In this document: in pieces, positions 1 to 9,500 of the stretch
Numbering within the stretch: position 1 is the first letter of the stretch
Layout of the letters: each line of letters opens with the position of its first letter
DNA from: Valencia hispanica
Lineage: Eukaryota; Chordata; Actinopteri; Cyprinodontiformes; Valenciidae
NCBI GenBank assembly: GCA_963556495.2
Contig: OY747703.1
Coordinates: forward strand, 34,645,296-34,709,295
Length of the DNA stretch: 64,000 bases
Reading direction: 5' to 3'
Notes under the pieces: generated by a model
The model's database searches: none
Told to the model about the DNA's origin: nothing
Seen by the model: only the letters and a program-made list of their open reading frames with translations
Position numbers and translations under genes: made by a program

Positions 1-589
1 GATGACAGTCCAGGTACTTGAGGGTTTATTTTTTTTAAATGGGATTCACAAATGTTCAATAAGTTTGAGACGGGAGTTGTCATTTAAAGCATGACCTGGT
101 GTTGAATTTGGATGAAATCCTTGTAATATTACTTTTATTTCGCCATTCAAATTGTTTCTGTGTAATGCTGCATCACAAACACCGGTACATTTTTTTTAAA
201 ATTAGTAACATCACCTGCACACGTGTTATGATTTACTAGAAAAAATAAATTTTACTTTGCACGCTGGTGAGCTTCAAAGAGAGAATGTGATCATTCTGGG
301 TGCAGTAAATCACATAATTAAACATGTTTAGAATCTAATTTAAAATGTAATGAAATGACAACTTAGTGAAGATGTAGTGGTTGGCTCTGCATTGTAAAAT
401 ACTTTTAAAATAATGGCATATTGACTGACCAGAGTGTGCTAAATTAAATATTTTAAGCTCAATCAAGTGATTTCCGCATTACATTATCGTTCTGATAATA
501 ATGTAGCGCACATTCATACTTAAAACAGATGCATCTTAGCTCAGATCACATACAAGATAACAATGTGTCGTTGTGTTTCCACGACTCAC
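1..589. other. ndufb6 intron 1 (AT-rich)
   Basis: This AT-rich sequence lies downstream of the ndufb6 exon 1 donor, so it should be the start of ndufb6 intron 1. I see no further ndufb6 coding exon here on the minus strand. The remaining residues, including the membrane segment, must lie to the left of the window. No repeat was recognised. Confidence 0.6.
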
Positions 590-769
590 ATAAAGCCTCC
601 ACAGGCTCTTCGGCTCCAGAAACCTGGCCCAGAACTTAGCGACAGCCCCGGGAGGCTTGGGTTCCACCACGGGCTCCCTGGGACTGAGCTCCTGGTCCTT
701 CAGCCACTGCCTCCGGAGCTTCATTAGCTGCTGGAAGCGCAGCTTCTCGTCTGGTGTGTAGCCAGACAT
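590..769 (-). CDS. ndufb6: NADH dehydrogenase 1 beta subcomplex subunit 6, exon 1 (partial gene)
   Basis: Ndufb6 is an accessory subunit of mitochondrial complex I in the inner membrane. This exon encodes exactly 60 residues beginning [15 protein letters not shown] and containing [13 protein letters not shown] and [14 protein letters not shown], which match the N-terminal half of vertebrate NDUFB6 closely. The exon ends in phase 0 at a GTGAGT donor (584-589). I chose the ATG at 767-769 because it aligns with the human start and has A at -3. The frame stays open upstream to another ATG at 860-862, but that stretch runs through a promoter-like ETS motif and has no family match. The single-pass membrane segment and C-terminus are encoded off the left edge. 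The subunit assignment is firm from motif identity. Confidence 0.95.
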
Positions 770-1749
770 TGTTACCCCTGAACGTTCAACCTCGACAGAA
801 CCTACAATGACACCATGGAGGACAGTTCCCCCAGCAGGTAAGAGTGGCCGGAAGTAATACAAGAAGAAAAAAGGGACGATTTGAGGGTTTGATAAAGATG
901 AGAGTGACCCCTACTGGACAACAACAGGTAGACCACCGGTGAGGGAGGCAGCTTCCCTCGCCGGTGAGGGAAGCTTTCAAGAGAATGCCTTTATTTTGTC
1001 CTAAATGCGCCAATATTTATAAAACAAATTTCTAACAATACTTAACAAGTAAAAGCAAATTTTTTTTATTTTTTAACAGCTGAATGTATTTGGAATTGCT
1101 GCGTTAGGTTTTAGATTTACCCGCTAGACGGCGGCATAAATAACATCCTGAAAAAAACCAAAACATTTTTCCATGTTCTAGCTGAACATCAAGAGGTGAA
1201 CCCTCCTAACACAATGGTCATTATGGAAAACCTCTTCATCAGACCACAGACTATGTCTCCAAATATGCAGGCCTTTGTCCTTGTGTAAATTTGCAAAGTG
1301 CAATCTGTATTTTCATGCTGCTTTTGGGGGCGATGGCTACCTTTTTCCTCTCTGAGTGAGCTTTCATACGTCTTTACAATCATGACAGTGTCTCACCAGC
1401 TTCACCCAGTATCTTCACGAGGTCTTTTGCTTTTGATCTGGGATCAATACCCACATTTTTGCACTAAAACACGTTCATATCTGGTACACAGAACCCATAT
1501 TTTTCCTGAACAATATCATTCCTGAACATTTATGTACTGTTCATATAATTGTTTGAACAAATACATGTGGCATCTTCAGAAATCTGGAAATTGCACCCAA
1601 GACTTGTATCGATCCCTTGGCCTGACATCTTCAGTTTTTTCCATGATGTCACACAATTATTTGTATATTTGTAAGTATTTGAGGTGTTGCCTTAAAATAC
1701 ACCCATGTGTGTGCCTCCATTTACCTTACTATAATCAAGGCTTAGTATC
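770..1749. other. ndufb6 5' UTR/promoter and spacer towards prelid1
   Basis: The first 100 bases should hold the ndufb6 5' UTR and promoter, including the ETS motif annotated separately. From about 880 to 1749 I see only AT-rich sequence with short unproductive frames, and no recognised gene or intact repeat. The region separates two divergently transcribed mitochondrial-protein genes. Confidence 0.4.
843..859. promoter_or_regulatory. ETS/NRF-2 (GABP)-like site upstream of ndufb6
   Basis: AGTGGCCGGAAGTAATA contains CCGGAAGT, the core bound by GABP (NRF-2) and other ETS factors, which are common in promoters of nuclear genes for mitochondrial proteins. It lies about 75 bp upstream of the ndufb6 start codon. 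The same 17 bases recur exactly at 2250-2266 on the prelid1 side. Binding is inferred from the motif only. Confidence 0.55.
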
Positions 1750-2055
1750 CATCCATCCATCCATCCATTTTCTGTACCTGTCATTCCTATGCAGGGTTGC
1801 GGGGGGGCTGATGCCTATCTCCAGCAGTCACAGGGCGAAAGGCAGGGTACACCCTGGACAGGTCACTAGTCCATGGCAGGGCAACACAGAGACACACGCC
1901 ATGCCACTCATACCTAAGGACAATTTAGAAAGACCAATTCACCAGTCATGTTTTTGGGCTGTGGGAGGAAGCCAGAGTACCGGAGAGAACCCACACATGC
2001 ACAGGGAGAACATGCAAACTCCATGCAGAAAGGCCCCAGCCCATGGTTTGAATAT
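1750..2055 (-). repeat. tRNA-derived SINE with LINE-2-like tail (head truncated)
   Basis: The sequence starts with an ATCC tetranucleotide run (the 3' tail on the minus strand) and matches the other SINE copies near 25.0 and 59.9 kb through shared blocks such as GGACTGTGGGAGGAAGC (here GGCTGTGGGAGGAAGC), AGGGTACACCCTGGACAGG and ACATGCAAACTCCATGCAG. A degraded B-box-like stretch remains near 2045, but the tRNA-like 5' head is missing. It lies in the ndufb6-prelid1 spacer. Family name not assigned. Confidence 0.8.
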
Positions 2056-2117
2056 AATATTGCTAATCCTAACTGACCTAAAAAGCCCTGGATTTCTTTT
2101 CCCTGTAATAATATATT

Positions 2118-2227
<110 letters not shown>

Positions 2228-2249
2228 TGTGGTGCCTTTACTTTGAAAT

Positions 2250-2266
2250 AGTGGCCGGAAGTAATA
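2250..2266. promoter_or_regulatory. ETS/NRF-2-like site, second copy, upstream of prelid1
   Basis: This is an exact copy of the 17 bases at 843-859, including CCGGAAGT. About 20 bp downstream is TGACGTC (2284-2290), a CRE-like element. Together with the candidate noncoding first exon ending at 2415, this marks a probable prelid1 promoter. Inferred from motifs alone. Confidence 0.5.
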
Positions 2267-2289
2267 ATTTTTCGACGAACCTATGACGT

Positions 2290-3477
2290 CTATGGTCTCA
2301 GTCACTTTAGCATTATGTCTTTCATTAGGTAACGTTTCCTTATTTTTTGGCTTGGAACTCGAAAAATGAACAGGTTATAAATGTTAGCCGGCTTAGTTTT
2401 TACCAATTTATAAAGGTAAGTATCGTTGAAGACGCATGTTTTCGTCCAGTCGCCGTTTAGGCTAGCCATGCCGTATTATTAACCTTGATCTGGCTTCGTT
2501 AGGATGGTCTATGATCACATGTTTTCATTAAAACAACCACAAATTGATAGCTAGATGACGCATAACTTTTTTAATTACTGTCGCTGTTATCTTTAGGTCT
2601 AAGTTCGTTTTCTGGTTTATCAAACTAGGTCGCTTTTAGAAGTTGTGGCCACTGTCATGTGAGCTATTGATGATACAAATAACATGTCTTGGTCAGAACT
2701 GTATACAAGCTTCAGGTTAGGGTTACATGTGGTAACACTGGGGGGAAATTATGACCACAGTTTCCTCAAAACAGATAAACGAATCCAATAGTTGTTGTTT
2801 TTGAAAGCTTATAGTCACAATACCCAAAAACTAAACTCACTTGAAATTAGGTAATAAGAGCTTTGACTGTGAAAACACAGAGGAAACACAGAGTATTTTC
2901 AGGTGTATCCCAATAAATGAGACTATTATTACACAGTTTATTTTGGTTATTCCGTGCACTAAATGAAAGCCATTGTATGAGTTGATGACACAGACTGATG
3001 TTTTCAAGCCTTTATTTTTGTTTATTACAATGATTTTCTGCTTACAGCTAATGAAAATATGACACTTAAGATCAGAATATTACATCAGAATAATAATAAT
3101 TTAAAAAACACAATTTTTAACACAGGAACTTTGGCTCAATGAAAACTACGTTTAATATCTGCTTAAAAGTTATTTTCAAAAAGTTATTGTATTGTAATAA
3201 ACAAGCCTCATCGGAGCACACATTCTCATTTACTGCGATCTGACCACACTTAGCGATTCACTGGTACAAGTGCATTATGTGTTTTATCTTGATTGTTTTT
3301 AATGATGTGGACAGATTTGTCTGAAAAGAAGGTAAATGTTTTGTGTTTTTGTTCCTCTTCTTCAGGACAGTCTCAGTTTTTGGATGGAGTCATCTTCCAG
3401 TTTCTCACTCTTTTTTATAACACGAAGGGACCTCAGGTTTCCGGATCCAGGTCGTCGTGCACCAGAGTGCCAGAAGA
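2290..3477 (+). promoter_or_regulatory. prelid1: probable prelid1 5' UTR region with a noncoding first exon
   Basis: A strong donor (GTAAGT, GT at 2416-2417) follows a short stretch without coding potential, and a good acceptor (TTCTTCAG, ending at 3365) lies 112 bp before the prelid1 start codon. The simplest model is a noncoding exon 1 ending at 2415, spliced to 3366. The intervening sequence contains AT-rich DNA around 2900-3200 that may be an old repeat. Transcript data would be needed to fix the start site. Confidence 0.4.
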
Positions 3478-3569
3478 ATGGTCAAATATTTTTGTAACAC
3501 CACAGACATAAAGAGCACATGGGACCATGTTGTCTCCGCTTTTTGGCTGAGGTATCCTAATCCTTTCAG
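3478..3569 (+). CDS. prelid1: prelid1 coding exon 1
   Basis: Encodes residues 1-30 plus two bases of codon 31, [16 protein letters not shown] through RYPNPF. It ends at a GTAGTG donor. It is too short to stand out as a reading frame on its own and was found by matching the PRELI N-terminus. Confidence 0.9.
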
Positions 3570-6500
3570 GTAGTGAAACTGGTTTCATTGTTTCCGTTAT
3601 ATTAAGCCATGTTGTTTAAAAATATCTGGAGGATATTGAAAGTATTTTTATGAGTAATAATGTGGCTCAAATATTTATTTTCTACATAAAAATAAAACTT
3701 TTGTTTGAATGTGTATAAGTCTGACTAATATACAGACCAAGGCAACTGGTTTCTTATGCTAATCAGCCTTTAGAAAATTTACAACAAATAGTAACAGTGT
3801 CTCTGTGGTCGTTACCTTATAAATGCAGAACATATTTGGAATATTATTAAAATGAGCTCTTAGCAACATTGTGTGAAAGACATCTAGCGTGTTTGTTTAA
3901 TGGTATGATAAATAATGAGGACAATTGTAATTGAATTATTAAGACACCTCCCAAAGTCCCGTACACATGACTGCATGTGTATTGGTCTGAAAGAGAAAGA
4001 GAGCTTCTGTCATTAAAAGAATAGAGAACTGAAAAAAGGTCGTCAGAGAAGTAAAACTGGGCCTCGCCTGTTTAAGTGGTCTGGTGGTTCATCTGGTTCT
4101 TATCTTAGTCTGTCTTAGAGTGGAAATGTTAGCAAACATTGAGCTTTCAGGTTTTAAGATTGGAAATAACATTAATATAAAACGAGTGAGATGAGCACAG
4201 TTATAATGAGGATTGACCCATCAAAAACAAATCAAATATTTTCAAAAAATCTGGGGAATCCAGGGAAAATAAATAATGCACACAGCATATAAGGGATAAG
4301 GCCTGGTTCACATGGCAGGATTTTAAAATTGTCACAAGAGTTTTAAGACTGCACACCAATTAAAAAAAATCAGGAGGATATTCCTGTTTTGGTCCTACAG
4401 TGTGTGGTGTGTGCCCACAGGGCAATGATGAGACACCACACGAGCCTATTTTACTCACAAACATTTCAAGCTCAGAAAAGAAATCTCACAAAACCTCCTG
4501 ATATAAAAAGTGACGAAAGTCAAAGGAGTAAATAAATATGGATACCAAGGATCAGGAATTGGCAATATTTTGTGGACTAGTTAACAGAGAAAGAAAAAAA
4601 ATGAAATCCAGGCGTTGGATAAAGGAGTGGACACAGCATCCTGATTATCGGGGCGTGTCAGAAGCGGAGAATCAGGGCAAAATCGATCTAAAAGTATTGC
4701 CGTGTGAACCAGGCTTAAAGCCATCTGCATAAAGTATCAGCTTATACAGTAAATGCCTGAACTTATCACAAGTCGCCATTTTTATTTTTGCTGACAAAAA
4801 AAAGTATTCACAATAAGCCACTTTCAAACAGCAAAAATGAACTTAATTAAAACAACGTCCACATATTTCTCCAAACTCAATGTTCTGAAGGTTTTTCAGT
4901 CTTTCAGTTCAGTTTCACACTTTCATAGAGTCATGCCTCTAATTAAAACAGTGCAGTTTAACTAGCAGTCTTTACCGAAGCTTTTTTGCATATAAACCAC
5001 CTCATTAGGTCATTTCTGTCTTAACAATATTTTTATATTTACAGATTTCATATTATGTTTTCATTTGTACTTATTTTTGGATATTTGTAAAGCCTCCAAA
5101 TCCAAAAACCTAAATTTTGCGATGTTTGTGAATAGTTAATTTACTGTTGTTGTTTTTTTCAAGAATGAGGTGGTAAGGCTTTTTTTGTGTCTCCACATTT
5201 CCAACTAGAAAAGCACTCGGATCCGAACCACTCCCAAAATGTAATCACATGTTCCTGGTCCTACTGCGGGCATTTCCTGAAAATTTCATCAAAATTCGTC
5301 TGAACATTTTGAGTTATGTTGCTAAGAGACAAACCAACAAACAAACAGACCATGGTAACAACAAAACCTCCTTGGTGGAGGAAAATAATAAGTTTCATAT
5401 AAAGAACTATAAAACAATTGTGAAGAATATATAATGAAGCCTGAGTTTAACCATTTACCTTTTTAGACATTAATTTAGTTAACTTTGAAATTTTTATTGA
5501 ATATAATTTATATGTATCCTGCAGCAACAAAGATATTTGATGTCAGACTCAAGGATTCAAGCAACGTTTATTAAAATTTTAGTTGTAGAGTTGATAAAAA
5601 AAAAAAAGACAACTGATGATACATTTAGGTTAACCTTAATGTAAGGTCAGTTAATTAATATCAAAACAACTCTTTGACTTTTATGGTTTTGGCCCATTAC
5701 CTTCAAAGGTAATTTAAGTAAATTCCTATTGCGGCTGTTTAGAAATATCATTAACATTCAAAAGAGCCCATAGCTGACATGACTTTGTGTCTCCCAGCAC
5801 CCATGTTCTCACGGAGGACGTTGTGTACCGGGAGGTGACAACGGACCACCGGCTTCTCTCCAGACGCCTGCTGATGAAGACCAATCGGCTGCCTCGCTGG
5901 GCAGACCGGTTCTTTCCTGCCGGCATGTCTCGCTATGTGTACATCGTGGAAGACTCCATCGTGGACCCCGTCAACAGAAGCTTGACCACCTACACCTGGA
6001 ATCTAAATCACACGACTCTCATGGTGAGGCCTCCTCTATGAAAAGCAGAGAAAAAGATAAATATCCTTCACATTGAAATAATTTAGCATAGAACCTAGAA
6101 TGAACATTTTTAGCTAATGGGACTTTTCTCTCTCCTCGTTTAGTCTGTGGAGGAGCGTTGTGTTTTCCAAGATTCAGCAGAGCAGCCAGCAACCACACAG
6201 CTGAAACGGGAGGCATGGATATCTTCAAGCATTTTTGGCTTCTCCAAACCCATTCAGGTACATTTATCTTCAGCTGACTTCAATAAGCTGCACCCAAATC
6301 ACCTGGGCAAGGTCAGAGAGAAACCTGTGGAGAAGTTCAAAGAAGGGTTAGCTAAGAAAACGGTGCCCCAAGCTTTAAGGATCTCATAAGGAACTGTTCA
6401 ATCAATCATCTGCAAAAATGTTATGGCACAACTGCAAACCTGACAGGCCAGGAGAGGACAGCATATATCAAAAAAGCAGCCAAGAGGCCGATTGTAACTT

Positions 6501-9500
6501 CAGCAGCAGTGCAGTGTGATCATTCAGGCAATATGAGCTTTATTGTAGCACATTTCAGCAACAAGACTATTCAAAGTGCTGAAAACATAAAAAAAACAAG
6601 TACATTGCAGTGACAGAGCGCAGACCTCTGCCATGGCAGGCCAGTAACCCCTCCCCCATCCCAAATGTTGTGATCCAATTGTAACTTTTTTAGATTCCTC
6701 GACAATGAAAACATCTTTAGCAGCTAGATTCACACTGATATTATTAGTTCAGTAGTTATTCACAAAAATCACTTTTTCGGTAATGTCGGTTTTCCGACCA
6801 CACCCAAATTTTAATCACTTGTTCCTGGTCCCATTGCAGACATTTCCTGAGAATTTCATCAAAATCCACCTGAAACATTTTTGAATTATGTTGCTAACAG
6901 ACAGACAAACAAACAAACCCTGGCAAAAACATGACCTCCTTTGTGGAGGTAATTATTAATGATGTTTCAGTTACTATAAGTACAAAAGTTAAAGGCAGCT
7001 CTAAACAATTTGGTTTTTAGCCTTGATTCAAAGTAACAGAATAGACATGAACCAGAAGACCTGAGTGGTCTGGAAGGTTAATACATTGACCACAGATCAT
7101 CAGATGTGTTTTGGTGCTAAGCCATTCAGTGCTTTATAAACCATCAAAAGTATTTTAAACTCTATTCTCTGAGCTACAGGGAGCCAGTGTAACTGGGGTG
7201 ATGATGTGCTCTACTTTCCTGGTTCTAGTAAAGATGTGAGCAGCAGCGCTCTGGATCAGCTGCAGCTGTCTGATTGACTTTTTAGGCAGACCTGTGTAAT
7301 CAATCCTACTAATGATGAACGCATGGATGAGTTTCTTAAGATCTTGTGGGACATTAGTTCTTTAAATCTGGAAATATTCTGTAAGCAGTGCTAAAACCAT
7401 TAGCGGATATTCCAGCCTTTATTAAACATCTCCAGTCAGACAGAGATGCAAATGAGTGGGTTTTTGTCGGTTACACTCATTTCCTGTTGTGTACTTTCCC
7501 AGGAGTTTGGATTGGCCCGCTTCAAGAAAAACCAGGTGAAGGCCATGAAGGGCCTGGAATATGCTCTGTCCAATCTGCAGGGTAAGTACGCTGCGTTTGA
7601 GCTCCAGATGAGTGCAAGGGGAAGTTTAACACCTTACTAACAGGCAACCCGTGTAAACAACTACTAAAAGAAGAGAAACGCTCTTGTTGTTCTGCTCAGT
7701 CCAAAGTAAAAAGTTAGAAGGTCTGACCTAAAAGAAGACCGTCATGTTTGAGAACATAACAAAATAATATAAATCCAGTTAGTAACAAGTGTAATCTGCT
7801 AATAACAGTTAGCTGCCTGTTTTAAACTCTCATAATTTAGCTTCTTGCACGGTCTGGTAGTCCTGTGCTACAAACTGTGTTGTGCTGATGCTGCAGCGTA
7901 TTGTTGTCTAAAAGGGAGTTCTCCCATTGTTGTGATTCTGTTTTATTGCCCCATTGTTGATGGCTCTGCAGGACTGGGCATCAGGCTGAGCGTTGGGGTG
8001 AGTATGTTGGGTGGGTGGCGGGGTGGCATCAATTTGACACCCGTAGCCTTCGACCATGGTTGTCACATGAGCCTGAAACAATAGATAGCCTAGTTGAGGT
8101 ACTGACACCCCCATCCTTCTTGGAAAAAACATTAAAACTGTGTAATAATCAGTTAGAGTACCAGTAGTTGTAACAATGTCTTTATGTGGTCCTCAAAACA
8201 ACAATGAAAATGCCTGTTTTGATGCAGCATGGATGACCTAACATTACTGCCAGCAGTTGCAATTTGTGGAAAATTGCCTGCATACATCATTAATGATTAT
8301 TCTACTTTTTTGTCGCATGCAGAAACCATAGCGACACCTAAATATTTAAACAAGCTGAAAATGCATGATTACAGCATGTGCATTGATTTCATACCTCGCA
8401 TTAATAGACCAAAATAAAGTCATTGTTATTGAGTACATTTTGATGAAGTTTGTGGTTTGTTTTTGTAGTTTTCTGTTTTTTGTAGATTGTTAGTAAGTAA
8501 TGCAGCCTAGAAACACACCATGTTTTGTTCCTTCTTAGTTGCTGTAGTCGTTTGGTTCTTTGCAGGCATTCTGATTTTGGGCCAAAGTTCAGGGAAAATG
8601 GTCGAGTGTTTGTGTGGGATGGGTTTCAGAAAGGTTTGCATGCCGTTTTCCTAGGTCTGTTTTTGTGTTGTCATTAGCTCCACATGAAAACTGACTGCTT
8701 TTAATTTTCTGCCTTAAACATGTCGCTGCACGTCTGGTTTCTGTGTCCCTGTTGGTAAACTGTCATTGCCGCCTGCATCGGTTGTTGGAAAAGCCCGGAG
8801 GGATTTACTTCTTCTGCAATATGTTTGTGTCATTCAGTATGGAGTTAAATCAGGGCCATAATGTTTGTCTATTTGAAACTGAAAACATGTAAGCCGAAAA
8901 CGAAAGTCAAGTTTTTATTGCGAACTTTGAAAAACAAAAAATTGGGTAAAAAAAAAAAAAATGGTATTCAATGTTTATTTTAATTGAAATTTCAATGGTA
9001 TTTTTATTTTTTAATTTTCTGAATAAACTTTTAATTCAAAATGTTCAGTATTATATATATTTTTTCAAGTTTAATAATTTTTTTTCCTGAAATTTCAGAT
9101 TATATTTTTTTCAGATTCAGATCTTTCTAATTAAGATCCAAAAAGTTCTTTACAGTTTCAGATTTTTCTTCCAGCTTCAGAACCTTTTTCTACACTTCCA
9201 GATTCCCGTTTTTCAGTTTCAAACTTTTGGCCCTGTTTTGACGTGGTTGGCGGGGCTACACAGAGAGGGCCGGGGAATCATGAGTGGCAGCCTGGTGGCA
9301 GCAGAGCGCAGGAGGCTGAAGACGGTCCCTTTATCATGTTGCCTTCAGGAAACTTGGGAATGAGCATAATCTATCAAACACCTCCTGCACACTGTATTAT
9401 TACATGATTGGTAGAGAATGGATGAAGCTTAACCACTAAAGCTCAGGTATCAAAGCTGTTTCAGTCAGTACTGTGTACAAATTATGCAGTAAGAGTGATC

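Larger units (their letters stand above)
3570..5797 (+). other. prelid1 intron 1
   Basis: Phase-2 intron holding a Harbinger-type MITE (4300-4715) and one copy of a dispersed repeat (about 5205-5440). The rest is AT-rich with nothing recognised. Confidence 0.85.
6258..7502 (+). other. prelid1 intron 3
   Basis: Phase-0 intron composed largely of repeats: a Tc1-like helix-turn-helix fragment, the second copy of the CCTCC...GGAGG repeat, and an L2-type reverse transcriptase fragment. Nothing else was recognised. Confidence 0.85.

Noticed and set aside
770..862. Upstream extension of ndufb6 from the ATG at 860-862
   Set aside because: The added residues have no family counterpart and overlap the ETS motif; the ATG at 767-769 matches the known start.
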